Shown: positions 8,437 through 15,920 of the stretch, piece by piece | Position numbering within the stretch: position 1 is the stretch's first letter | Layout: each line of letters begins with the position of its first letter | NCBI RefSeq assembly: GCF_003601985.1 | Contig: NZ_QZXA01000003.1 | Coordinates: 496,001-560,000 of the forward strand | DNA length: 64,000 bases | Direction of reading: 5' to 3' | Source of the DNA: Mesorhizobium jarvisii | GTDB lineage: Bacteria > Pseudomonadota > Alphaproteobacteria > Rhizobiales > Rhizobiaceae | The notes under the pieces: generated by a model | Database searches by the model: none | The model's input: only the letters and a program-made list of their open reading frames with translations | Told to the model about the DNA's origin: nothing | Position numbers and translations under genes: made by a program

Positions 8437-8901
8437 ATGACCGAACGATCCGTCGTCCATTCCACCTTCATCATAGAGCGTCTCTATCCGGCGGCGCCGT
8501 CGAAAGTCTTCTTCGCGCTCAGCAACGCGGACGCCAAGCGGCGCTGGTTCACCGATCCCGACAATCCGATGCCGGGCCGTTTTCAAATGGACTTTCGCAT
8601 CGGCGGCAAGGAGGTCAATGCCGGCGGGCCGAAAGATGGCCCGATCCACGTCTACACAGCCACCTATCAGGACATCGTGCCGGACCAGCGCATCGTCTAC
8701 AGCTATGACATGCTGTTCGGCGAAACCCGCATCTCCGTGTCGCTGGCCACGATCGAACTTTTTGCCGACGGCAAGGGCACGCGGCTGGTGCTGACCGAGC
8801 AGGGCGCTTTCCTCGATGGTCACGACACATCGTCGTCGCGCGAGCACGGGACCGGAGTGTTGCTCGATTTGCTCGGCGCTTTTCTGAACGAGAAGACCTG
8901 A
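8437..8901 (+). CDS. SRPBCC (AHSA1-like) protein, paralogue of the preceding gene
   Basis: 154 aa. Same fold pattern: [50 protein letters not shown] and [16 protein letters not shown]. The similarity to the neighbour at 7904 suggests tandem duplication. It lies between one ArsR gene upstream and another convergent ArsR gene downstream, so either may regulate it. Ligand unknown. Confidence 0.8.
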   Translation: MTERSVVHSTFIIERLYPAAPSKVFFALSNADAKRRWFTDPDNPMPGRFQMDFRIGGKEVNAGGPKDGPIHVYTATYQDIVPDQRIVYSYDMLFGETRISVSLATIELFADGKGTRLVLTEQGAFLDGHDTSSSREHGTGVLLDLLGAFLNEKT

Positions 8902-8932
8902 AAGTGGCTGATCGCTCGCCCGCCAGAAACGG

Positions 8933-9196
8933 TCAGGCTTCCCAGAATTGATCGAGCCAGATGTTGAGTCTCAGGAAGCCGGCATTGCTTACCGTGTAAA
9001 CGCGCCGCGTGCCTTCAGCCTTGGCGTTGACCAGTCCGGCGTCGAGCAACACTTTCAGATGCTGTGACACGGCCGGGCGTGAGACTGGAAGTCCGGACGC
9101 CAACTCGTTGACGGTCTTCGGACCGCGTCGAAGTTCTTCCAGAAGGTGGCGCCGATTGGGGTCGGCGATCGCCATGAAGGCGTCGGAAAACATCAT
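8933..9196 (-). CDS. Small ArsR-family regulator
   Basis: 87 aa, a minimal winged-helix domain: FSDAFMAIADPNRRHLLEEL, then VNELASGLPVSRPAVSQHLKVL as helix-turn-helix and GTRRVYTVSN as wing. It lacks metal-ligand cysteines. Two adjacent ATG codons open the frame, and a perfect inverted repeat overlaps its translation start. It converges on the SRPBCC gene at 8437 and is likely its regulator; autoregulation is also possible. Confidence 0.8.
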   Translation of the reverse strand: MMFSDAFMAIADPNRRHLLEELRRGPKTVNELASGLPVSRPAVSQHLKVLLDAGLVNAKAEGTRRVYTVSNAGFLRLNIWLDQFWEA

Positions 9197-9213
9197 GCCT
9201 CATTTGTGAGGCA
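9196..9213 (-). promoter_or_regulatory. Inverted repeat over the ribosome-binding site of the small ArsR gene
   Basis: TGCCTCA, TTTG, TGAGGCA: 7-bp perfect arms. The strand carrying the ArsR gene has its GAGG ribosome-binding site in one arm. It could be an operator for the dimeric regulator or an RNA hairpin that hides the site. Confidence 0.45.
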
Positions 9214-9227
9214 AAGTTTTTCGAATC

Positions 9228-10475
9228 TCAACTGTCTGCTTCTGCTTTTCTTCTTGGATCAAGCCGCAATGCTTCCGGCGTCACCGAGCGGTCGGCCGGC
9301 TGCGTCTTGAAGGCGTCGCGATCGCCGATCGGCACCGGGGCGCGGCGGCTGATGCGCAGCAGCGTGTAGCCTGCCAACGACAGATGTGCGAAGGCGGTCG
9401 CCAGGAACAGGCCCTCCGGGCGCATCCAGCCCATCAGCGCCGCCGCCAGCAAAGGCCCGATCATGGTGCCGAAGCCGTAAAGCAGCAGCAGTCCGCCGGA
9501 CACCTTGACGAAGTCCTCGGCACGGGCGTGGTCGTTGGCATGCGCTACGGCGATCGAATAGAGCGTATAGGCGAAAGCGCCGTAAGCGGCGGTGAAGACG
9601 ATGACGAAGATGCCGGAGCGCGGTTGAAACAGGAAGATCAGGAGCGCGAACAGCGCCGCGCCGAAAGCAGCACCGGCCAATACGAAACGCCGGTCGGTCT
9701 TGTCGGAGAGACGCCCGGCCGGCAGCTGCATGGCGGCACCGGCGACGACGACAAGGCTCATCATCAAGGCGATCTCGGCGGTGGAAATGCCGATGCGGGC
9801 GCCATAGACCGCACCCAGCGTGCCCCAGGCACCGTTGGCGATGCCGATCAAAACGCAGGCGATGGCCGATACCGGCGAGTTGGCGTAGAGCCCCTTGACG
9901 TCGAGCTTGACGTCCTGCAGCGGCTTGGGGTGCGACGCCGTCGAAACCGCGGTCGGGATCAGCGACAGGCAGAACAGTATGCCGGTGATCATGAACAGTG
10001 ACGCCGATTTCACGTCGCCGCCGGCGACGATCATCTGGCCGCCCATGATCGAGGCATAGGTGACCATCATATAGAGGCCGAAGACGGTGCCGCGGTTCTC
10101 GTTGGTGGCCTTCTCGTTCAGCCAGCTTTCGATGACCATGAAGGCGCCGGCCATGGTGAAGCCGGTAAAGGCACGCAGCAGGATCCAGACATATTCATCG
10201 ATGATCAGGCCTGTGAGCAGGGCCACGATGGCGCCGGACGCGGCGAAGGCGCCGAAGGCGCGTACATGCCCGGCGCGGCGCACGATGCGCGGGGCAAAGA
10301 AGCAGCCGGTGACGAAGCCGCCGGCCCAGGCCGTGCCCATCAGGCCGAGCGATGCGGTGGAGAACCCTTCCACCTGGCCGCGCAGGGGAAGCAGCAGCCC
10401 ATGCAGACCCGATGCCGCCAGCAGGAAGGCAGTGCCGCGAAGCAGGGAGAGGATCGGTCGGTAGGATGCGAGCAT
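9228..10475 (-). CDS. MFS transporter (YcaD-like)
   Basis: 415 aa with about twelve hydrophobic segments. The set FTGFTMAGAFMVIESWLNE in the middle of the first half and GRLSDKTDRRFVL between segments match the YcaD/MFS_1 exporters of proteobacteria. It sits in the inner membrane and probably exports a small molecule by proton exchange. The C-terminal 40 residues are hydrophilic and basic. The substrate is not known. The gene ends just before the ArsR gene and is read in the same direction. Confidence 0.85.
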   Translation of the reverse strand: MLASYRPILSLLRGTAFLLAASGLHGLLLPLRGQVEGFSTASLGLMGTAWAGGFVTGCFFAPRIVRRAGHVRAFGAFAASGAIVALLTGLIIDEYVWILLRAFTGFTMAGAFMVIESWLNEKATNENRGTVFGLYMMVTYASIMGGQMIVAGGDVKSASLFMITGILFCLSLIPTAVSTASHPKPLQDVKLDVKGLYANSPVSAIACVLIGIANGAWGTLGAVYGARIGISTAEIALMMSLVVVAGAAMQLPAGRLSDKTDRRFVLAGAAFGAALFALLIFLFQPRSGIFVIVFTAAYGAFAYTLYSIAVAHANDHARAEDFVKVSGGLLLLYGFGTMIGPLLAAALMGWMRPEGLFLATAFAHLSLAGYTLLRISRRAPVPIGDRDAFKTQPADRSVTPEALRLDPRRKAEADS

Positions 10476-10565
10476 TTATTGATCCGGCTGGACTCTGGAG
10501 GGACTCAAGGTCTGAAGACAGTCGCATTCGGGCTTTTCGGCGGCGGGGCTGTTCCACCGGTCTGC

Positions 10566-10760
10566 CTATCCGCGGCGGAACAGTGCCTCGGCGGCCGATT
10601 TGGTGTTGTCCTTGGCCTTGAGCTCCGCCTCCAGCCTGGCGATTTCGTCGCGAAGGATGCCGATGCGCTCCGACAGTTCACCGACGGAAAGCAGCGACAG
10701 GTCCTGCCCGATCTCGTGCGGGCGCGCCTTCTTCTTGGGTTCGTCGTCGAAGATCGCCAT
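10566..10760 (-). CDS. DUF1192-family small protein
   Basis: 64 aa from the ATG at 10760, which follows a strong GGAGGAG site; the frame is open further upstream, but without such a site. The sequence MAIFDDEPKKKARPHEIGQD followed by LSVGELSERIGILRDEIARLEAEL is the DUF1192 pattern, a short alphaproteobacterial protein with a coiled coil. No function is established. It is divergent from the oxidoreductase gene that begins about 120 bases to its right. Confidence 0.85.
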   Translation of the reverse strand: MAIFDDEPKKKARPHEIGQDLSLLSVGELSERIGILRDEIARLEAELKAKDNTKSAAEALFRRG

Positions 10761-10882
10761 CGTTGCTCCTCCTCCGCCACACCAGATTGGCCATTTGCCT
10801 GATTTGGCAATCAGCATACATAGGGCAAGGGCGTCGATGCAAACAGCCGGTAGGAATGCGGCGAGGAAAGACGGGAAACTTC

Positions 10883-11893
10883 ATGGCGAGCGGACAAAGA
10901 ATTCCGGCAAGGATGACGGCAATCGCGATCTCAGAACCGGGTGGCCCACGGGTGCTGAAACCGGAAACGCGCGATGTGCCGCAGCCCGGCCCGGGCGAGA
11001 TCCTGATCAAGGTTCATGCCGCCGGCGTCAACCGGCCCGATGTGCAGCAGCGCAAGGGCGCCTATCCACCGCCGCCCGGCGCATCGGACCTTCCGGGCCT
11101 CGAAGTGTCGGGCGAAGTGGCTGCCCTTGGCGACGAGATATCGCGCTGGCGCATCGGCGACCGGGTGTGCGCGCTCACCCCCGGCGGCGGCTATGCCGAA
11201 TATGTCAAGGTTCATACCGGCAGCGTGCTGCCGCTGCCCGCCGGTTTCACCCACACGGAAGCAGCGGCCGTGCCGGAAAACTATTTCACCGTCTGGCACA
11301 ATGTGTTCGAACGCGGCGGCCTGACGAAGGGCGAGACGCTGCTGGTGCATGGCGGCTCGTCGGGCATCGGCACGACGGCGATCCAACTGGCCTCGGCCTT
11401 CGGCGCCTATGTCATCACCACCGCCGGATCCAGGGAGAAATGCGACGCCTGCCTGAAGCTCGGCGCCGACCGGGCGATCAACTACCGCGAGGAGGATTTC
11501 GTCACGGCGGTCAAGGAGGCCACGGAAGGCAAGGGCGCCAATGTCATCCTCGACATGGTCGGTGGCGACTATGTCCAGCGAAACTACGAGGCGGCGGCGG
11601 TCGAGGGCCGCATCGTCCAGATCGCCGTGCAGGCGGGTGCCGTCGCCAGCGCCGATTTTTCCAAGATCATGGTCAAGCGGCTGACCCATACGGGGTCGAC
11701 GCTCAGGCCGCGCACCGTCGAGTTCAAGGCGGCGATCGCGGCGGCACTGGAGGCACAGGTGTGGCCACTGCTCGGCACGCGCAAGGTCGCACCCGTCATG
11801 GACATGATCTACCCGCTGACCGATGCCTGGCGCGCGCATGAGCGGATGGAAGAGGGCGAGCATATCGGCAAGATCGTGCTCGACGTCGGCTAG
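10883..11893 (+). CDS. NAD(P)H quinone oxidoreductase, PIG3 family (zinc-free MDR)
   Basis: 336 aa from the ATG at 10883; a second ATG at 10913 would give 326 aa and is nearly as likely. Medium-chain reductase layout: an N-terminal GroES-like domain with HAAGVNRPDVQQRKGAYPPP and a Rossmann domain with VHGGSSGIGTTAIQLA. The cysteines of zinc-dependent alcohol dehydrogenases are absent. The family reduces quinones with NADPH. The stop codon overlaps the first bases of a palindromic repeat. Confidence 0.85.
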   Translation: MASGQRIPARMTAIAISEPGGPRVLKPETRDVPQPGPGEILIKVHAAGVNRPDVQQRKGAYPPPPGASDLPGLEVSGEVAALGDEISRWRIGDRVCALTPGGGYAEYVKVHTGSVLPLPAGFTHTEAAAVPENYFTVWHNVFERGGLTKGETLLVHGGSSGIGTTAIQLASAFGAYVITTAGSREKCDACLKLGADRAINYREEDFVTAVKEATEGKGANVILDMVGGDYVQRNYEAAAVEGRIVQIAVQAGAVASADFSKIMVKRLTHTGSTLRPRTVEFKAAIAAALEAQVWPLLGTRKVAPVMDMIYPLTDAWRAHERMEEGEHIGKIVLDVG

Positions 11894-12034
11894 GACGTAT
11901 CGATATTCCGGTCAGGCCGGCCTGCAAATGGCTAATAGCTGCGCTTCCGGTGCTCGCGTACGAAAAGTACGCTCCGCTCCGGTTCTCGGTACCAACCATT
12001 TTCGACTCGGCCTGACCGGAATCTCGACACGTCC
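11893..12034. repeat. Long imperfect palindrome (rhizobial intergenic element)
   Basis: Outer arms GGACGT and ACGTCC, then perfect 14-bp arms TTCCGGTCAGGCCG (11906-11919) and CGGCCTGACCGGAA (12008-12021), then AAATGG/CCATTT, and a central hairpin GCGTAC-GAAAA-GTACGC. The whole unit folds on itself. It begins at the last base of the oxidoreductase stop codon and may serve as its transcription terminator. The form matches dispersed Mesorhizobium repeats. Confidence 0.7.
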
Positions 12035-12192
12035 TGGGACAGCGCCCTTCGCCCCTGCCTACAAGATGAACAGAGGCTTAATGGTGCAATGCAGCATTTG
12101 CATCATTGCTATGCAAAATCGGCCGTTCAAGTCCTCATCGATGATCACTATCTGTGCAGCATCGAAACGAACACCCCATCAGGAGGACTACC

Positions 12193-12333
12193 ATGAACCC
12201 GATCCGCGCTTACCGTAACTGGCGCATGTACAACGAGACCGTGCGCGAGCTGAACCGTCTCAACGCCCGTCAGCTCAGCGATCTCGGCATCAACCGCGCC
12301 GACATCGAACGGATCGCCCGCCAGGCGATCTGA
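12193..12333 (+). CDS. DUF1127 small protein
   Basis: 46 aa with a strong AGGAGG site 5 bases upstream. The C-terminal half LNRLNARQLSDLGINRADIE is the DUF1127 signature, where an Arg-rich helix precedes L-x-D-IG-x-x-R-x-D-I. The N-terminal YRNWRMYNETVREL helix is basic. In other alphaproteobacteria, DUF1127 proteins bind RNA and affect phosphate and carbon metabolism and small-RNA turnover; the role here is inferred only. A hairpin follows the stop. Confidence 0.85.
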   Translation: MNPIRAYRNWRMYNETVRELNRLNARQLSDLGINRADIERIARQAI

Positions 12334-12340
12334 TATCAAG

Positions 12341-12369
12341 CATGACCCGGCCGCAGGGCCGGGCTCATG
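12341..12369 (+). terminator. GC-rich hairpin after the DUF1127 gene
   Basis: CATGA-CCCGGCC-GCAG-GGCCGGG-C-TCATG, immediately downstream of the stop codon. There is no T tract, so it may protect the 3' end rather than terminate by itself; a full terminator lies 50 bases further. Confidence 0.5.
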
Positions 12370-12415
12370 TCGAGAAGTAGAGCCGTCGCAGACGTTCCCC
12401 GTTTCCGGTTCCGAG

Positions 12416-12450
12416 CCCGCTGGACCTTGTCCAGCGGGTTTTGTCTTTTT
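12416..12450 (+). terminator. Intrinsic terminator
   Basis: CCCGCTGGAC-CTT-GTCCAGCGGG, a perfect 10-bp stem, followed by TTTTGTCTTTTT. It probably ends the DUF1127 transcript. Confidence 0.85.
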
Positions 12451-12716
12451 GGGGCCAGTGAAATTGCCTGGCGATTCCAGGAGCGCGCGCGGCACTTGCG
12501 CGGCCTGCCCAAAAGTGCGGGTCCCCTTGGCTAATGTCGCTGGCGGCCCAGCCATCCGAACGTGCTTGCCTGCTCCCGAACCCATCGGAGCGGCCGCGCT
12601 TCCAAAAACATTGCGAAACGGCAAGGGAACGGTTATACAGGCCGCGAATTTCCCATTTTGGTGGCTCTAAACCACCGCCCGCGCGGGAACGCGGGCGAAC
12701 GAGAAGGATTTTTCTA
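12451..12716. other. Intergenic region upstream of trcR
   Basis: No convincing gene. The last 50 bases contain a GC-rich inverted segment (CCGCCCGCGCGGGAACGCGGGCG) directly before the trcR ribosome-binding region GAGAAGGA. A promoter for trcR must lie here, but no consensus could be assigned. Confidence 0.4.
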
Positions 12717-13409
12717 ATGGCCAATACGCTGTTGATGCCCAAGGCGACCGCCGTCTGGCTGGTCGACAACACCGCGCTCTCCTTCGAGCAGATCGCGCAG
12801 TTCTGTGGGCTGCATCCGCTCGAGGTCAAGGCGATCGCCGACGGCGAATCGGCGCAAGGCATCAAGGGCATGGACCCGATCATGACCGGCCAGCTGACTC
12901 GCGACGAGATCGCGCGCGCCGAGAAGGACCCGAACCAGCGCCTGAAGCTTTCCGACCCTAAGGTGCGGGTGCCGGAATCCAAGCGCAAAGGCCCGCGCTA
13001 CACGCCGCTGTCGAAGCGCCAGGACCGGCCGAACGCCATCCTGTGGCTGGTGCGCAATCATCCCGAACTCAAGGACGCACAGATTTCGCGTCTCGTCGGC
13101 ACCACCAAGTCGACGATCGAGCAGATCCGCGAACGCAAGCACTGGAATTCGGCCAATCTGCAGCCGATGGATCCTGTGACGCTGGGTCTCGCCTCGCAGA
13201 TCGACCTCGACATGGAAGTCAACCGCGCCTCGCGCGGCCGCGAACAGGCGCAGCCGGTCGGCGACACGCTGCTGCCGGCGGCCCTGACCGAGCGGCTGGT
13301 TCCGGCCCCCGAAAAGCCGAAGGACGAGGATGCCGAACTCGACGCCAGCGCCGTGTTCGCCAAGCTCTCGGCGCTGAAGTCGAAGAACGAAGACGCTGAC
13401 GACGAGTAA
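12717..13409 (+). CDS. trcR: TrcR-type cell cycle transcriptional regulator (DUF1013)
   Basis: 230 aa from the ATG at 12717. The opening PKATAVWLVDNTALSFEQIA and the repeated LWLVRNHPELKDAQISRLVG (about residue 107) each contain a helix-turn-helix-like unit; KSTIEQIRERKHWN follows the second. This is the DUF1013 family, conserved across alphaproteobacteria and annotated as a cell cycle regulator. The C-terminus is acidic (KPKDEDAELDAS), which is unusual for a DNA-binding protein and may contact partners. A strong bidirectional terminator follows. Confidence 0.85.
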   Translation: MANTLLMPKATAVWLVDNTALSFEQIAQFCGLHPLEVKAIADGESAQGIKGMDPIMTGQLTRDEIARAEKDPNQRLKLSDPKVRVPESKRKGPRYTPLSKRQDRPNAILWLVRNHPELKDAQISRLVGTTKSTIEQIRERKHWNSANLQPMDPVTLGLASQIDLDMEVNRASRGREQAQPVGDTLLPAALTERLVPAPEKPKDEDAELDASAVFAKLSALKSKNEDADDE

Positions 13410-13424
13410 GGTCTGCGACAGTCC

Positions 13425-13455
13425 AAAAAAAAGCCCGCTTCGAGCGGGCTTTTTT
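13425..13455. terminator. Bidirectional terminator between trcR and the WYL regulator
   Basis: A run of eight A, the stem AGCCCGCT-TCG-AGCGGGCT and then a run of T. It works for the trcR transcript on the plus strand and for the convergent WYL gene on the minus strand. Confidence 0.9.
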
Positions 13456-13470
13456 ATTCCATATGCAATC

Positions 13471-14190
13471 TCAGTTTCGCGCCACGCGGTCCGGCGCCAT
13501 ACCGTAATCCTCGCTGCGCTCCACGGCCCGGTAGAAGTCGGCAAGCTGCTTGCCGCGCTCCGGCTTGAAGATGCGGCCGGCGATCACCACCGAGGCGATG
13601 CGGTCGATGCGGAAGGCGCGGAAGTCGTCGCGCATCTCGCACCAGGCGACCAACGTCCACACCTTGCCCCAGAACCACAGGCCGAGCGGCCTGATGTCGC
13701 GCGCGGTGCCGCGCCCGGCCTCGTCGCAATAGTCGATGGTCAGCACCTGGCGCTTTTCGACAGCACGCTCGATCAGATCGATCGCCTCGCGGGCGGCGTC
13801 GCTGACCACCCACATCGGCGTGTGGATCTCGGTACGGGCGATGCGGTCCTTCTCGGCATCGGGCAGCACCGCGCCGATCTTGACCAGCGCCTCGTCGGCG
13901 GCCCGTGCCATGGCGGCGCCGCCAAAGGCGCGCACCATGCGCGCACCGGCAACCAGCGCCACGATCTCGTCACGCGTGAACATCAGCGGCGGAAGATCGA
14001 AACCCTCCCTCATCATGTAGCCGACGCCGGCCTCGCCGTCGATCGGCACTCCCGTCGACTGCAGGTCGGCAATGTCGCGATAGATCGTTCGCTCGGAAAC
14101 CTCGAGCCACGTGCCGAGCTTCTGGGCGGTGACCAGACGGCCACCCCGCAGATGCTGCACGATCTGAAAAAGCCTGTCGGCGCGGCGCAT
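13471..14190 (-). CDS. YafY-type HTH/WYL-domain transcriptional regulator
   Basis: 239 aa from the ATG at 14190; upstream codons to 14253 are possible but less family-like. The N-terminal winged helix is MRRADRLFQIVQHLRGGRLV, with SERTIYRDIADLQSTGVPI as recognition helix. A WYL-domain C-terminus follows (LTIDYCDEAGRGTARDIRPL, then WTLVAWCEMRDDFRAFRIDRI). WYL domains bind nucleic-acid or nucleotide ligands. Proteins of this subtype usually regulate an adjacent gene; the MGMT-like gene upstream in the same direction is a candidate target. Confidence 0.85.
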   Translation of the reverse strand: MRRADRLFQIVQHLRGGRLVTAQKLGTWLEVSERTIYRDIADLQSTGVPIDGEAGVGYMMREGFDLPPLMFTRDEIVALVAGARMVRAFGGAAMARAADEALVKIGAVLPDAEKDRIARTEIHTPMWVVSDAAREAIDLIERAVEKRQVLTIDYCDEAGRGTARDIRPLGLWFWGKVWTLVAWCEMRDDFRAFRIDRIASVVIAGRIFKPERGKQLADFYRAVERSEDYGMAPDRVARN

Positions 14191-14256
14191 CGTTTGCTTC
14201 CCCAGTGTTGTTGCTGGAGCGTCTCCTGGACCGGAGCCGCTTCCAGACGGCATTCA

Positions 14257-14664
14257 TTACGGTTTCAGTCCTTCGCGCTTGCGCTGCGCGGCGACGAATT
14301 CCGCGCCAAAGGACAGTTTCTTCGTTGTCGGCGTCTTCGCATCGAGTACGCGCCAGAAGGGCGCGATGTCGCTCATCCTCATGCCGCGCTCAAGGTCTTC
14401 CTTGGCGGCCTCGGCAACCGTGCGCAGATGATAGCCAATAGTCACCGGACATGTCACTTCGGCGCCGTGTTCGATGGCAAGGGCCGTGCGCAACGCGCGG
14501 ACATCCATCTCGACGCCTTTCGGAATCGAACGGATGAAAGTGTCGACCTGGCGCGCGGTAGGCACCAACATCGGCTGGCCTTCGACCACGTCACCCACCG
14601 TGCGTGGCGTCGGTTTCACGCCGTGGATGCCAGGCGTGTTCAGCCTGTCGTTCCAGCTCTTCAT
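14257..14664 (-). CDS. MGMT/ATL-like DNA-binding-domain protein lacking the PCHR cysteine
   Basis: 135 aa from the ATG at 14664 (GAGAGAAAG upstream). The order of elements resembles the DNA-binding domain of O6-alkylguanine transferases: IPKGVEMDVRALRTALA as the winged start, VTCPVTIGYHLRTVAEAA, then IAPFWRVLDA where active enzymes carry PCHRV. A C-terminal KLSFGAEFVAAQRKREGL matches the GG-x-x-x-K-x-x-L-L-E-x-E region. The family recognition is by eye. If right, it would flag alkylated bases rather than repair them. It sits next to a WYL regulator. Confidence 0.5.
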   Translation of the reverse strand: MKSWNDRLNTPGIHGVKPTPRTVGDVVEGQPMLVPTARQVDTFIRSIPKGVEMDVRALRTALAIEHGAEVTCPVTIGYHLRTVAEAAKEDLERGMRMSDIAPFWRVLDAKTPTTKKLSFGAEFVAAQRKREGLKP

Positions 14665-14730
14665 CGATCTTTCTCTCGGCCGGCCATGCGCATTATCCCA
14701 CCATCGCACGTCTCTCCTGACAGCATACTG

Positions 14731-15321
14731 TCAGGAGGCTTCAGCATATTCCCTGGCAAACAACGTCCGCATCTGCGCGAGATCGCCGCCTCGTTCGGGA
14801 TAGAGCGTCTTCAGAAAGGCAAGGGCAAAGGTGCCAGGCGCCAAACCCGGCGCGGACACGATCTTGCCATCGGCGACCGCATGCGGCACGTCCTGATAGT
14901 TGCTGTCGCCGGCATAACCGGCTTCGTGTCCGTTGATCCAGTCGCGGCGATTGCTGGTATGTTTGGCTTGTTCGAACATGCCAGCCCGGGCCAGTGCCAG
15001 CGTACCGGCGCAGATGCCGCCGACGACGCCGCCGCGCGTTGCAACGGCATTGAGCAGTTGAGCGACATCCGGCGGCGTCTTGCCCGCCCATTGGTCGGAA
15101 CCGATGACGGCGACTGCGTCGAGATCGGCATTCTCGTCGACGCCGGCCGAACGGTCGGGCGTCAGCCGAAAGCCGCTGATCCCGGTCACCGGCTTGCCTC
15201 CAGGGGTCAATGACACGGCACGAGCACCGAACCACTCAACCGCCGAGGCTGCCAGCAAGCCGTATTCCCAGTCGGCAAAACCTTCGATGAAGACGAAGCC
15301 GATTGTCTTCTGATCAGGCAT
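14731..15321 (-). CDS. DJ-1/PfpI family protein
   Basis: 196 aa from the ATG at 15321. Class I amidotransferase-like fold with the nucleophile elbow VVGGICAGTLALARAG (Cys near residue 100) and an N-terminal GFVFIEGFADWEYGL segment. Similar proteins act as glyoxalases, deglycases, chaperones or proteases; substrate cannot be read from sequence. No HTH domain is attached, so it is not an AraC-type fusion. It lies alone, with a REP-like palindrome upstream. Confidence 0.8.
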   Translation of the reverse strand: MPDQKTIGFVFIEGFADWEYGLLAASAVEWFGARAVSLTPGGKPVTGISGFRLTPDRSAGVDENADLDAVAVIGSDQWAGKTPPDVAQLLNAVATRGGVVGGICAGTLALARAGMFEQAKHTSNRRDWINGHEAGYAGDSNYQDVPHAVADGKIVSAPGLAPGTFALAFLKTLYPERGGDLAQMRTLFAREYAEAS

Positions 15322-15361
15322 AAGCTCGCTCCGTCCCCCAACGCGCCGCGTCTTTGTTTTC

Positions 15362-15410
15362 ATGCATGTCGCACCCCCAAAACCGGAGGCCACTTTTGGG
15401 CGACATGCAT
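15362..15410. repeat. REP-like palindrome, copy 1
   Basis: ATGCATGTCG ... CGACATGCAT outer arms with CCCAAAA and TTTTGGG as inner arms. A second copy of the same design lies at 24766-24814. This is a frequent short palindrome in Mesorhizobium intergenic DNA. Confidence 0.75.
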
Positions 15411-15465
15411 TGATATCTGGGCATTGGCGCGCCCCATGTCCAATATCGATGTCGAAAAATTCGCC

Positions 15466-15633
15466 TCAATTGCCGCGGGAGCGACGTTCCGCATACATAT
15501 CGGGCCAGCCGATATCCTTGCGGATGTCCGCGGGCAGCGCGTTCATGAAACGCTGCGTGCGAATTTCGTTGCGCATGGTGCGAACCTTGCCGACATAGTG
15601 CTGCATGCCGCGCAGGATGGTGAAACCGTTCAT
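15466..15633 (-). CDS. DUF1127-like small protein
   Basis: 55 aa; GAGGAGA lies 6 bases before the ATG at 15633. The N-terminal part (FTILRGMQHYVGKVRTMRNE) is basic and helical, and the C-terminal LPADIRKDIGWPDMYAERR is the variant DUF1127 ending found in rhizobia. It is too short to be noticed by usual length filters but has good codon structure. It may be an RNA-binding accessory protein like the copy at 12193. Confidence 0.75.
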   Translation of the reverse strand: MNGFTILRGMQHYVGKVRTMRNEIRTQRFMNALPADIRKDIGWPDMYAERRSRGN

Positions 15634-15920
15634 GGCTATTCTCCTCTCTTTAACTGGAGGCAGTATCGCACACCCCTCCTGACAGCAGTCTGTCAGGAGG
15701 GTGGCAGGGCGCGCGGCGATCGTTCCGGCTGGTGGAAATTGTCCTCAGCCCATGATCTTCGGCCCAGTTGCGAATGGAGGATTGTTCACCGCGAGGCTGC
15801 CTACGGAGCATCATTGTTCAGTTGGAGACGACGGACTGTCGGGATAGGCGACCTTCAGCGAGGTGACCGGAGTTCTGATATGAAGGGAGAAAATTCTTCC
15901 CCAAAACCAGGGAGACGACC

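Noticed and set aside
12605-12645. EcfG promoter upstream of trcR
   Set aside because: GGAAC is present at 12626, but 16 bases later the sequence is AATT instead of CGTT.
13822-15213. 463-codon plus-strand open frame across three minus-strand genes
   Set aside because: It crosses the WYL, MGMT-like and DJ-1-like genes, which have clear motifs in the other direction.
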